From: Lenzites betulinus
Taxonomy: Eukaryota; Basidiomycota; Agaricomycetes; Polyporales; Polyporaceae
Direction of reading: 5' to 3'
Assembly (NCBI GenBank): GCA_022264855.1
Contig: JABYQU010000015.1
Location: 620,001 to 684,000, forward strand
Length of the DNA stretch: 64,000 bases
The notes under the pieces are model-generated. The model saw only the letters and a list, made by a program, of their open reading frames with translations. It searched no databases and was not told where the DNA came from. Numbering within the stretch: position 1 is the first letter of the stretch; each line of letters starts with the position of its first letter. The position numbers and the translations under genes are program-made. Positions 35,331-47,338 of this stretch are shown in pieces.

Positions 35331-38300
35331 ATGCTGTCTGGATCGAAATCCTCCATCCGTTCACCCCTTCGAGGTCGTGTCAAGTCGAAGCTGGTTCCTT
35401 GTCCGTTTTGCGGTGAAAGCTTCAAAGCTCGCGGTGTGGCGAGCCACCGGACAAAGTGCCAGAAGGAGTCGCAACGGGCGGTCAAAGTAGCCGCATATGA
35501 AGCAGCTAGACCACGGTATCAGTTTGATCACAGTGGTGCGTCCGCCTTGCCATACGCTTTCCAAGGGTTTTCTGATGAGTCTACAGATCCTGGAGCTGGT
35601 TCATCTAGCAATATCCCTCCCCATTTCCCCGCCCCTATTCCTCCATCTCCTTATATACCCACCTCAGCTGTCCTTCGCACCGATGCTCCATTCAGCGTAT
35701 GGTGTCGAACACCTGAGGCTTCACATCCCACAACACGCCCTGCTGACAGAGGCAGCATCCCCTTCGACATCGGCACCATCCCCTCTGCTCCTGCCGGCCC
35801 CGCCCTCGCTCCCACTGCCGCCGCCGCCGCCGCCACTGCCGCCGCCGCCGCCGCTGGCCCCGCCACCGCTGCCGGCCCCGCTGCTGGCCCCGCTGCCCTC
35901 CCTCCCGCTGCTGCGGGGCCCGCCCGTGCCGCTGTCCCCCCCGCGCTCCCGCCAGCACCATGGGCCCCGCCCGCGCTGCGGCTGCCGCCATGGGCCCCGC
36001 CCGCACTGCGGCCGCCACGGGCCCCGCCCGCGCTACTGCGGCCGGCGCCGGCCCCGCCCGCGCTGCCACTGCCGCCACGGGCCCCGCCCGCACTGCCGCT
36101 GCTGGCCCTGGCCCTGCGCGCGGTGCTGGCCCAGCCCTCGCCCCCGTTGCTGCCGCTGGCCCCGCCGGTGCTGCAACGATTCCTCCCGCCATCCCTACAC
36201 ACTCCGATGTCTTCTACCAACCTCCTGCCACCGTTCCAATCGGTGAGGGTTCCCCCAGTCCCGCAGAGGCAGACACCATCAGGGTAGAATATCACCCTAA
36301 TAGCCGGCGTCCGCCTAAGATCTCACCGATCGAGGATTTCACTCGCCGTCGTGCCCCAGATATTCAGCCCACCCACCATCGGGAGCCCTGGCACCCGTTT
36401 CTATCACGCCTTGACTTCGAGTTTGCCGAGATATCCCTCGCTGCCGCCTTGAGCAAGAAGCACATGGATGAGCTGATTGCGCTTATCCGTCGTGCCAAGG
36501 AGGGTGAGGACACGTTTTCATTGCGAAGTCACGCCGATGTCATGGATGGTTGGACCCAAGCACAGAATAAGGTCACACCTGTTAGTCGTTTATTATGGTG
36601 ATGTCATGTATGATTTGAACAATGGTATTTAGTTCACAAAGACTACGATTTCGGCAATGTACAAGAAGGAAGAGCGTGAATATGACTTGTACACCCGGAA
36701 CGTATGGGAGTTCCTCGAAGACATCCTTCGCAATAAGAATTTGGTAACGCAGATGGAGTGGGATGCCCATAAGCTCCTCCGTCTCGACGGTCCATCAAAT
36801 GAGTGGGTGCGCTTCTATGACGACCCTCTAACTGGTGATATAGCATGGGACATCCAAGTAAGACTTCATCCAAATGTCATGTGCAATAACTAACACCATT
36901 CAGTCTGATCTGCCCTTTCCTCAAAAGCCACTCATCCTCATTCTGTATGCAGACAAGACAAAGCTCTCGTCATTTGGCACTGCGAAGGGATATCCAGTTA
37001 TAGCTCGCTGTGGCAATCTTCCTGTTGACATCCGCAATGGCGAGGGGCCCGGTGGTGGCCGTGTAGTTGGTTGGCTTCCCATTGTAGGTGATACATATAT
37101 TTTCTGCTCCAAACCTAAACTTCTACTATCACAGGTTGAAGAAGAGGCTAGTGAGAAACACAAGGCTGGCTTTGTGAACTTCAAGCGTGTTATCTGGCAT
37201 GAATCATTCCGCAAGATTCTTGAGCCTATCGCTTCCCACTCTCACACTGGTGTCTGGTTTTCTTGTGGTGATGGTGTAGACCGACAGTTCTGCCCTTGTG
37301 TTGCTATACTGTCTTCTGATTATGAAGAACAGTAAGTAATTTAAGATGCCCTGATGTAGGTGGCATGTGCTAAGAGTGCTCACAGAGCTGTCATGGCCCT
37401 CATCCGTGGAGTCAATGGCTTGTTTCCTTGTCCAATCTGCCTAGTCCCAAAGGATCAGCTGGCGGAGTATGACCTCATCTTCCCCCTCCGTAATGGCGCA
37501 GAGGTCCAGAAGATCTTGGAGAAAGCACTCTCTGAGAAGACTAAGTATGCATGTGAGGCTGTTCTGAAAGAGACCTCATTGAGGCCTGTCAAGGTCTGTC
37601 ATCATTGTCTTGGAATCACTTATACATTACTCATCATGTGAGTTCAGAATGCCTTCTTTGATGTCAAGCATTCAGACCCCTACACAGCACTGTCCTTCGA
37701 TCGGCTGCATGCTTTCCATTCAGGCCTGTTTGGCCACCACCTGTGGGGAGAGTTCAAGCAGGTGCTTAAACAGGAGTTCACAACGGAATGTGATAAATTG
37801 ATAAACTCCCAGTAAGTTCCCTAGCTCTCATGAGGTAGTATAAGCGCTAATTTGTATAGGTTTGAATCCTTTCCACGATGGAGTGGCCTGAATCACTTCT
37901 ATGGGGTGCTTGACACCAGTTTCACTGATGGTAGCAAATATGAGGATATTGGCAAGGTCAGATATCTCTACTTCAACAGTAAAGCAAATACTAATTTGAT
38001 ATATATATGCAGAACCTTGTTCTAGCAAGCCACAATGTGCTCACTGAGGAAGTCAGTCCCAGGGGCTATGCACTTCTATGTACTATCCGCGCGCACAAGG
38101 AAGAAGATACGTATGTTGGATTACAGCTCCATACAACATGGACTTTGGCCGATGGTAGAGCAGCTCAACGCAAATTTGGAGAAAAACTAGCGGTGAGTGT
38201 ATCTGTTCTGTTAGTTGGGACTTTGGGGTGCTCAGTTGTCCTTATGCTTGCTCCTAGAAATATCGTGCGCTCACTAGCGAATCTGAGGAGGACAGCAAGA

Positions 38301-39360
38301 ACTGGAACTTCCCTAAGGTTCATAGTCACCTCCATGCCTTCGACGATATTGAGGCCAAGGGGGTATCTCGCAATTACAACACAAAACCCAACGAGAAACT
38401 CCATGGCCCTTTGAAGCAGACTTATCGCTTGCGTACTAATAAGCGTGATGTTGCAGAGCAGGTAGGTTGCTAATTTACATCACCTATTTGAAGATACCTA
38501 CTTTATTTCAGATTCTCAATGTCGACCATCACTACTACGTTGCAGGATATATGCGCGACGAGCTTGACCGTTATGACACTCTGCGACTCGAGGAGGCCAA
38601 GCAAGCTGCGGAACCCGACTCAGGCCCAGGCGCAGATGAAGACAATGCTGATGAAGCAGTCGGAGGCGGACACTTCTCTCTGGGCGCCATGCAGCGCCGT
38701 TTGCAAACAATATCTGACATCGAGGCTGCACATGCTGGTGATCCCGCCTTTCGAAACTTCGCCCGTCATCTGGCACAGGTGCTCACTCAAGCATACAAAG
38801 CTCATGACATCCCCATGCCTCGCGGCGGCGTCATACAGTTTACTCCAAGTTCTAAAGTAAGTGGCTGTCAACCATTTGATACTATTCTGGTAACTCATAG
38901 TGCGCTACACTAGATCCGAGAATACCGGCTTCTCCGTGTCAATTACGAGTCTATGGTTGACTGGCGCCAGGAAACCGACATACTACGTTGCAGCCCCAAG
39001 TTCTACAATGCGCCACGTTACGACTGTGCTTCCTTCAGTGCATCACCCTCGGACTTCTTCGGCAGAATCCTGTTCATGTTCACCTGCACCGTAGGCAACA
39101 AGGTCGAGCCGATGGCCCTCATCCAACCCTACGAACGATATCCCGGTGCACCATCCAAGAAGGATATCGACCTTGGCCTTTATCGACTGCAAGAACGGCC
39201 GCGCTCAAAGGCTGAATTTGTCTCTTTGCACTGTGTTCTACGTGGTGCGTTGTTGGTTGAGGACTTCGATACAAAAGGATCGGACTTCTTTGTGCATGAT
39301 TTGGTTGATGCTGACATGTTCTTACGGATGAAGGCGTGGAGGGCGCAGTCCGAGTCATGA
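35331..39360 (+). CDS. Plavaka-type DNA transposase (CMC/CACTA-like), frame broken in a GC-rich repeat
   Basis: Transposase of the Plavaka group of cut-and-paste elements found in Agaricomycetes. From the ATG at 35331 there is an N-terminal C2H2 finger (CPFCGESF...ASHRTKC), then a Pro/Ala-rich low-complexity region, then the conserved core: WHPFLSRLDFEFAE, FYDDPLTGDIAWDIQ, ILILYADKTKLSSFGTAKG (first catalytic Asp likely in YADKT), VVGWLP, FPCPICLVPKDQL and LHAFHSGLFGHHLWGEF. The C-terminal domain ends ADMFLRMKAWRAQSES. Ten or so introns are traceable (for example 36573-36632). The finger and the core are in different frames, and the switch falls in the repeat at 35780-36190 with no usable intron. 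Otherwise the core is open and looks recently active. Confidence 0.85.
35780..36190 (+). repeat. GC-rich imperfect repeat (GGCCCCGCCC-type) inside the transposase gene
   Basis: About 400 bases of Ala/Pro/Gly-coding repeats built on CCGCC and GGCCCCGCCC units, with a seven-C run near 35935. All three plus frames and the minus strand stay open here, so coding frame cannot be judged inside it. The transposase frame changes somewhere in this tract. Confidence 0.8.
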
Positions 39361-39489
39361 TATATTACTTTGAGAATATACGAGTTTGTATTGATGTGCG
39401 GAACGTTGACGAGACAGAGTAGCAGTCATAAAGGTGCGCTACCATCAGCACAGACGCATGAATGTACTAGTCGCAGGACGTCTTGTGAG

Positions 39490-40127
39490 GGAATCGGCGC
39501 GGCACTAACTTGAAGTGTACTACCATTCCCTTCTCCGCAACCACCTGCCCCGCGTCGCCCGTTCCTCGGATCCTCGCGTAACTTGGCAAGTCGATTCATA
39601 TACAGAAACGCGCTACACTGACACAGTTTCGCAGGGATACAACCACATCTCAAAGTTCGCCCTTTGGCGCAATCTCAAGCATGTGGGATCCCGCGAATTG
39701 CGCGTGCCGCGTCGCTCGCTCCTCGGATCCTCGCGCAACTTGGTACGTTGATTCTTATACAGAAACGCGCTACGCTGACGTAGTTTCGCAGCGATACGAC
39801 AAGATCTCATGGTTCGCCCTTCGACGCCGTCTCGAGCATACAAGATCCCGCGAATGGCCCGCGCCGCGTCGCTCGCTCCTCGGATCCTCGCGCAACTTGG
39901 TACGTTGATTCTTATACATAAACGCGCTACGCTGACGTAGTTTCGCAGCGATACGACAAGATCTCAAAGTTCGCCCTTTGGCGCCGTCTCGAGCATACGA
40001 GATCCCGCGAATGGCCCGCCCCGCGTCGCTCGCTTCTCGGATCCTCGCGTAACCTGGTAAGTCGACTCGTATACAGAAACGCGCCACGCTAACACAGTTT
40101 CGCAGCGATATGGCCACATCTAAAAAA
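39490..40127 (+). repeat. Four-copy 157-bp tandem repeat
   Basis: The word GCAG(C/G)GATA recurs at 39631, 39788, 39945 and 40102, exactly 157 bases apart; CTCGGATCCTCGCG recurs with the same period. Copies 2 and 3 are closest to each other; the first and last are more diverged. Each unit contains an intron-like stretch: donor GTAAGT/GTACGT, branch-like CTGAC or CTAAC, then TTTCGCAG. 157 is not a multiple of three, so the array is not a simple protein repeat. It sits between the transposase stop and the cyclin fragment. Confidence 0.88.
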
Positions 40128-40158
40128 CGGACCCCGGCCGACCCCTTGCATCCTGTAG

Positions 40159-41428
40159 TGTGCCGCTCTCGGCGAGGTCCCCAAGCCCGAGAACAAGGCG
40201 AAGCTGGCCATTGCCCCAGGTACGACAGATCCCAAGGGCAAGGAGCGCGTCACGGAGATCAAGGAGAAGTTCGAGGGCGTTGTCCTCAAGCAGACCACCA
40301 CAACCACGACCGTCCGCAAACCTTTGCGCACGGTGGTGGAGTCGACGACAACTGCGACTGCGGTGGCGGTGTCGCGTCGGACTAGGAGCACAACCACTGG
40401 AGCTCACTCGCAGGGCCATCATCATGCCAAGCCGCTGGAGGTACTACGCGAGCACGACGAAGACGCAATGGCCATTGACCCTCATCCCCCTGCACCCATT
40501 CCCTCTCCCCAACGATTTGTAGCTGCCCGGGACGCTGTTAGGGCAGGCACCACCGCTGCTTCACGAGTACCCCGGCGGATCTCGTCGCGTTCATTAAAAC
40601 AGGAGGACGATGACGAAGAGGCACACCGCACGCACAAGAAACGGCGAACGTCGTCTGACGTCCCGGACGTCGCGGCCATGCACGAAGAGGAGGTTGAAAA
40701 CACTGTGATACCCAAGGAGGATGTGGATGCCGATCACGAAGAGGAGCTTTGGGATGACTTGGATGCAGAGGACGCAGACGACCCGCTCATGGTGAGCGAG
40801 TACGTGGTTGAGATATTTGAGTACCTCAAGCAAGTCGAGGTATGTCATAATTTGCATGAGTGTATGCGCGTTTCTCATCCTTTTGCAGCAAACCACAATG
40901 TCGAACCCCAACTACATGACGAACCAGAAGGATCTCGCGTGGAAAATGTGTGGTATCCTCACCGACTGGCTGATCCAAGTCCACTCGCGCTTCCGTCTGC
41001 TCCCTGAGACCCTGTTCCTCTGCGTCCACATCATTGATCGTTTCTTGTCCGCTCGTGTCGTCTCCCTCGCAAAACTTCAGCTCGTCGGGATTACCTGCAT
41101 GTTCATTGCCGCTAAGGTAGAGGAGATCGTTGCGCCATCCGCTAGCAACTTCCTCCTTTGCGCAGACTCCTCGTACACGGAGGCTGAGATCCTACAGGCG
41201 GAGCGCTACGTCCTGAAGACCATCGAGTGGAACCTCAGCTACCCCAACCCGATTCACTTCCTCCGCCGCATCAGCAAGGCCGACGACTACAACGTCCAGG
41301 TACGGACCGTCGGCAAATACCTGCTCGAGATCCAATGTCTCGAATGGCGTCTCATCGCTGCTCTGCCCTCACTGCTGGCCGCTGCCGCTGTATGGCTCGC
41401 CCGGTTGATTCTTGGCTACACGAACTGG
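40159..41428 (+). CDS. B-type (mitotic) cyclin fragment, 5' and 3' ends missing
   Basis: Two exons (40159-40839, 40889-41428) read in one phase. The first holds a Lys/Thr-rich N-terminal region and acidic stretch up to VSEYVVEIFEYLKQVE. The second holds the cyclin box: QKDLAWKMCGILTDWLIQVH (the MRGIL-type CDK-binding segment, here MCGIL), LFLCVHIIDRFLS, FIAAKVEEI, and the start of the second fold up to ARLILGYTNW. An in-frame TAG directly before 40159 is read here as the end of an intron, and no matching 5' exon with a start was found. After 41428 the expected last 70 or so residues of a B cyclin are absent. The destruction box is reduced to CAALGEV, lacking the first Arg. It may be a pseudogene or a captured fragment. 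Confidence 0.7.
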
Positions 41429-41744
41429 GTAAGTCTAGCAATATACATCTGGGAAGGCTTCCATGCTCATGACGTCGCAGACACCTAGCTTCATTTGCCG
41501 GATGATGCTTCACATGCAGCACACCCGTATACCATCGGGACACCTCCATTCACATGGACAATGGGAGCGGCGGGAGAAGTTTAACTTACATGTATGTCAT
41601 GTGATTGGACTTGCACATTCGGGATGCCTTCTGCATCCGCGCGTTGCCTGTTCGATGAGGATTGTGAGCACACTCTGCCCGAGACTCTGAAGCACTGCCC
41701 TGCCCTCGCCCTCGCCATCGTGCTTCCTAGAGCAACTTGTACAT

Positions 41745-44700
41745 ATGGCTCAACCGCCGACACCAGAGGAACAATTAGCTCAGGTACGATCACAGCATAA
41801 TCAGTGTGATCAATCTGCCATCTACTAACGATGCTGTATCTCTAGGCTCTCAAAGATGCCCAGCTCGCGAACACACGGAAGGAGGAGCAAAACCGGGCGT
41901 TGCAGGAGGAGATGGCGGATTTACGCAAGATGATGGCGCAAATGAAAGCAGGCCAGAGTCAAGCAAGTGGCGATAGTCTCCCGCATCACCGTATATCATT
42001 CTCACATGCATGTAGTCATCCAATCCATCGCGATCAAAGAGACCACATGCGCTCCCCAGCATGCCGCAAGGTACGTTAGACATCGCCACTCCACCCTACG
42101 CCTCTGATCGCAGTATGCCCCGGCACGCCGGTGCCCCCATTCCCCGTATGGTGCAGGTGCAACCCCTCCATATGGTGCGGGCGCCGCTACCCCCTACGGC
42201 GTGGGCGCCGCTACCCCCTACGGCGCAGGCGCCGCTACCCCGTATGGTGTGGGCGCCGCTACCCCGTATGGTGCGGGCGCCGCTACCCCGTATGGTGCGG
42301 GCGCCGCTACCCCCTACGGCGTGGGCACCGCTACCCCTCCCTACGGCACAGGCACCGCAACCCCTCCGTATGGAGCGGGATTCGCAAACCCCCAATACGG
42401 CACGGGCTTCACTACCCCGCCGTACAATACAGGCACCACCAACCCCCCGCGCGCTAGTGCTGCTGCTCCACCTACGTACATTGTCACTCCGCCGGTCGAT
42501 AATCCGTACCCAACATTCGATGCCGCAGAGGTCAGGTTGCTCGGCAAGAAGTTCGGAGCATGCATAGAGCCGTGGATCCAGCCGAGCACCGGCGATGTGG
42601 AGGCAGCCCTCAAACAGCCGCGACCACAAGTTCGCTACAATGACCCGCAGCGATGGAAGCTTACCGACGAACAAGAGCTGCTGCCGTACATCCTCGATGA
42701 GATCTACGAGTTTTTTCCGCCGAAGTATCATGAAATGATTGGTAATCACAAGATGTTTGCTCAAGAGGTATGTTGCGAAAGAATTTAGTCATCTGTCACA
42801 ACGTCTTATGCCTTGACAGTTCAACACCGGAATGGGTAACATACGTGCCGCGGCCACCCACAATGTGCGCCAAGCTGCGCCGTCGATCTTCAACCTGAAA
42901 TCAGAATGGGTTGCACGCGGAAAAGCTGACGTCGACCAGACACAACCTATCGTCGCTCGCCTGCTAAGGTGGAACATTACAAACCTTGACGAAAAGTACC
43001 CCACATATCCCCCAATCCTCTTCCCCCAATGTATCAGAGACAAAAAGACGCTTTTCCAGAACGAGCAGCTTATCCTGGTATGTAGTACATGATCATCACG
43101 CATGACGCCAATTAACAGGCTCCATCCTACAGGTTTTGATGGTCATTCTGTTCGGCCCCGGTTCACTTGCCTGCGACAAGGCACTGCGTGAACAGAGCGC
43201 GGATGGGAGCACGGGCCGTCGCCCCACTCGTACCGGCAAGCTGTGGGCAGGGCCACCACCGAACGCCGTGTTGTGGGGTCTGACCGAGGTTACTCCAGGC
43301 CTCATCTCGTTCGCCGCAATCATGGTGAGATCCCCGATATCTTAACACGTGCAACTTACTGATTCTTCGCAGTCCATCTTCATTCTTTCGCCCGATACCT
43401 CCTTCACCCCCGTTGGGACGATGACAGGAATCAACTACTGGGATCTGTTCCGGATCTACAAAAAAGTGCTGAGCACGACGCGTCACTCGGCCACGACAAA
43501 GGCAACATTCCGAATGTATAACCAACGGCTGTTTCCACAGTTGGCAGCGCGTTTCGAGGACAATCAGTCCGCTGCCTCTCTGTACACGGACCCCGCTGAC
43601 GAGATGATTGAAACCATCATGTCAGCTGATGTAGCTGATGATCGCTTTCTACAGTCCCCAAGCCCTTCTGGAGTCCCCCGCTTATCCCCTGACATCTCCG
43701 AGTCCCCTTTGGACATAGTCTCGTATGCCACGTTCAGTGCAGAAGTCCCCGACATACCTCCCATTGCCAGATCGCCAGAGATCATGCAAGGTGTGCCCTC
43801 CGCTGTCTCCCAGCCCTCCGAGGGCGTATATGTGCCCTCCGCAGTGCCTCGACGGCCGAGTATTCGTGCTAGACATATCTCCCCCCCTGCCATTGCACCT
43901 GACCTGACTGCGACGCCCTCCGATGCAGTACATCACGTCGCCGCGCCCCCGCATGTACCGGCGCCGACCCTGGAACATCAGGCGGTGCCCCATCAGCGCT
44001 CTCCCAGCGCCGGTACATCTCGTCCCATGTACATTGATGACAATGACACATCCGCACTGGACTTTGAAGATTACGACGAGATCGAGTACATCGATATCGA
44101 CGCGATTGGATCTGATGCAACAGACGAAGATGCCGGCGAAGGGACAGATACCTATGAAGATGTCGTCCCTCGTGACGCACGTGAGCACTTACTCCCTAAC
44201 ATTGTTCTGCAATATCTATGCTAAATTATTGGACACCAGCGATAGCCCGGAAGCCCTCGATGGCCCACAGCGGACACCCTGCACCCAACCGTCCACCTCC
44301 TCAGCGCGTTCCCCCACCACAGCTGCAAGAGCCGTTCAATCCCAATCTCCTCCGTGTCCCCACGCATGGACTTTCCCGGCCTGTTGTCGCCCCACCAGTA
44401 GCTCGCGCGGTCTCAGGACCCATGGCCGGGATTCCCCGAGGCCGCGCGCCGATGGCCCGTAGCTACTCCGGATCTCCCGTCGTCCCTCCTACAGCCTCTG
44501 ATGTTGGTGAGCAGCGAAGTGCTGCTGAGATGCCAAGCAACGATCGCGATCGTGATCGCGTTAACATCCAACGTCAACGGGCAGAGACGGGTAAGGCAAC
44601 TGTTCTCTTTCAGGCCATTATTGATGAAGTTATCGCAGCTCCGCTCTTGCCCACCACCCCGGCCCATACGAGTCAAGTACACTCCGGTGCAAACACCCGT

Positions 44701-44868
44701 GGTTCCCGGAGCGGCCGGGCGCGCGCGAAGAGGGGGGAAACTCCCGGCGTGGTCAGACCTCTACTACAGACTCGCGGGCACCCGACGACGACGACCAGCT
44801 GGCCTCCGCTCAAGACCACGCTGATGCACCTGCGCCGCGCAGGTCGACTCGATCCTCAGCGCGAGTAA
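41745..44868 (+). CDS. DUF6532 protein with coiled coil and octapeptide repeat
   Basis: Basidiomycete-specific protein of unknown function. The ATG at 41745 begins a short exon (41745-41783). A coiled-coil exon follows (RKEEQNRALQEEMADLRKMMAQ), then about twelve PYGAGAAT-like repeats, then the conserved DUF6532 region from about 42530 to 43560. That region contains PKYHEMIGNHKMFAQE, RDKKTLFQNEQLILV, VILFGPGSLACDKAL and WGLTEVTPGLISFAAIM. The C-terminal 350 residues are disordered and acidic. At least seven introns are implied; the first joins near 41950-42110 are less certain. Proteins of this family are abundant in transposon-rich parts of agaricomycete genomes; whether it belongs to the neighbouring element is unknown. 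No enzyme motif was recognised. Confidence 0.7.
42150..42440 (+). repeat. 24-bp coding repeat (PYGAGAAT octapeptide)
   Basis: About twelve near-perfect 24-27-base units of the type GGTGCGGGCGCCGCTACC plus CCGTAT, encoding Pro-Tyr-Gly-(Ala/Val/Thr)-Gly-x-Ala-Thr. The central units are almost identical at the DNA level, which points to recent expansion. Confidence 0.85.
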
Positions 44869-45880
44869 AGAGATAGGGTCGGCGTCGTAATAATTCTACT
44901 ACTGTTCTACCATGTATAACATATCAAACTCGTCATCCAACGTCTATGCATGTTTGTATCCTCCAGGCGTGTCTCACTCCGAACTTTTGCGGCCGCAGAT
45001 GAGGTGAATGCTTGTCGGGGACATGGGCGCCTGCACCAAAAAGGTCCGACCAAAAAGTCCCAGAACTTTCGAGGCATAAATTGCTAAGGAAAACGAAGCA
45101 TTCAGGGACTTGTGGGATATGATCTACTACTATATTCCACAAAAATGTTGTTCTGCAGAGTAATATTGAAAGATACACGGGAGCTATGAGGCGAGCAAGT
45201 TCGAGCGCCCAAATCAAGCCAAGCGCCCAAATCGAGCCAAATCGGGCGAGCCTGCTTATAATCTGCTCATTCAAGCGCCATGGAGCTTATAATCGTATTA
45301 TGATAATTATGAAAGATCATAAGCTAACCGCTTCATTGGTAAGAGTGTGATATCTTTACGGATTGTTATAAGCTGATTATGGAGTAGGGTGTAAATTTCC
45401 GACACAGGTTGACCGCGCCGACTTGACCAGACGGCAAATTGTCGTCGTTGCGCTTGTACAGTTGAAACTCGGGTGGTCACAGCGTTGTGGCGACGCAGGG
45501 CGTGATTTCGAGAGCAGTGCCTCACCGTAATGGAGAGTCTTCAGACGGCGCATTGAGCTATCGGTAGAATCCCGAGGGCCGTTGTGCAAAAATAGCATTC
45601 GCGGTGATTGGGTCCTGGCGGTCTTCAACGAAGCTTAGTCGTGGAATGCCAACTCTACACATCGTCGAAAGGCTTGGCATGGCTTCCCCGGCACTGGGCC
45701 CGGTTGCGATCCATGACGCCTCGAAGTGAATGACTGCTTGAGTTCGAAAACTTCGTTGATACGGACATGCTCACGAGTGATCGGACGCAATCATATCAAT
45801 ACATGGGTGGGCAGCGACGGCCCGTAAACCCTTGACATACCCTTACTCGTACACAACTGCTGCATCGTTTGGCCCGGCAT
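44869..45880. other. Intergenic right flank of the accessory island
   Basis: About 1 kb without a supported gene. 45200-45260 contains short direct repeats of (A)GCGCCCAAATC(A/G)AGCCAA. CTTATAA/CATAAG words recur at 45250-45390, echoing the left flank near 34900. No terminal inverted repeat was proved. Confidence 0.45.
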
Positions 45881-47338
45881 TTACCAACCCATCTGTTCAT
45901 ACGTCCAGCCATTAATCTTCCCATGCTCGTTGGCGTAGTTGCAGAGCCGTTGGTTACGGTCCAACGCGGTGATGCGCTTGACATCATCCGGGTCAAGGTC
46001 TAGAATCTGTGCCACAGCATAGCGGGTCAGCTAGTAGGACAAGCGCGTGATACGACGGAAGACATACGGCCAAGTTGTCCTTCTGTCGCTGTTCGTTCGA
46101 ACTTTTGGGCACAACAGAGACACCCCTAGCAACATGCCAGCTAAGAACAATTCGGCCTGGTGTAGCTTTGTATTTCTCCGCAAGCTCGATGATGGTTGGA
46201 TCGGTGAGTACATTCTTGTAACCTGAGATATTGTCAATGTACAGCTCGTTTCCCCTTAACGGAAAGAACTATACCGGTAGGCGTGTACGCAGTGAGCGCG
46301 ATGCCTTTCTTGTCGCAGTACTCTTTCAGCTCGGGCTGCGCCAGATATGGGTGCAACCTATATATGCTCGGGTCACAAACATATCGTCAATGATCGGTAC
46401 GCCACACTCACTCGACCTGATTGACAGCTGGGATGATTTTCGCTATTTCCAAGAGCTTCTCGAGGCTGTAAAGCCAATCGATGAACAAGTAGTCGTGCAC
46501 GCTGTAAAGTCACGCACTTTTTCACAGAGAAGTTGCTGACCCCGATGGCCTTGGCCCTACCACTCTCGTAGATTTTCTCCATTTCAGCCCACGTTTCATT
46601 GAAGGTGGGACTATCAACGACGAGGAGATTTCCCTGCTCGTCCGTGGGTTCCAGGTCCCCCTCTGGTACGCGAGTGAGTATTATGACAGCTGACCAGGAT
46701 ACACTGTATGCTCACCAACTTGTTTGGATGTCTGAGGCCAGTGTATCAAATACTGAGAACAAGGTGTTAGATGAAGATACGTCATTAGCTACAGTGGGTA
46801 GATACCAAATCCACGTAGTCAGTCTCGAGGTTGGCAACGCTCTTCTGGAAGTACTCCTCCACGAACGGCGTGTGCTGGTGGCTGGAGGGGGTCAGCGTGG
46901 ATAGTCGTGTAATGGTCCGGTCCATACGCACTGAAGTTTTGTGGTAATCCAAATCTCTTCGCGAGGTATTCCGGACTTCTTGATAGCAACAGCTGTGGTC
47001 TTTTCCGTACCTGCCGACTGGGTTCAACACATACGATATACGATGAGCATAGTGCAATTACCATAGATGTACGCCGTGTCGATCAATCTGTAGCCCACCT
47101 AGATAATATCGTCGTTAGTCAAGATGGCATGGGCCAATATTAACACAGGGCTCCTCACTTGCAGTGCGCTGAGCATAAATTTCCATCCATTTTCACGCTC
47201 TTCTTGGGTGTTGCCAGACCAACCGCCGAGACCTAACATTATGATATATCATTGCCTCATGGTACTGCAGGGGTCGCACATACCGACGGCAGGCATCAAA
47301 ACGCCGTTGTTCAGCTTGATTTTGGGGACGTTAGCCAT
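45881..47338 (-). CDS. Aldo/keto reductase
   Basis: NADPH-dependent carbonyl reductase with a TIM-barrel fold. The ATG at 47338 starts [23 protein letters not shown]. Several short exons joined in phase give LIDTAYIYG (catalytic Asp and Tyr), EEIWITTKL (catalytic Lys), DYVDLYLIHWPQ (catalytic His), [30 protein letters not shown], and the cofactor signature [13 protein letters not shown]. It ends [12 protein letters not shown] at the TAA at 45881. All four tetrad residues are present. The substrate cannot be predicted. The third exon uses the acceptor GGCAG, not the CCCAG a few bases earlier, because only that keeps [12 protein letters not shown] in frame. Confidence 0.9.

Noticed and set aside
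35651..36295. Glycine/alanine-rich minus-strand frame in the transposase gene
   Set aside because: Produced by the GC-rich CCGCC repeat; all frames are open there.
44933..45274. 113-codon minus-strand frame right of the DUF6532 gene
   Set aside because: It begins with TTG and overlaps short direct repeats; no conserved feature.
34900..45350. Terminal inverted repeats of the Plavaka element
   Set aside because: Shared short words (CATAAG, AAGCGGTT) were seen on both flanks, but nothing long enough to claim a repeat by eye. Boundaries are left open.
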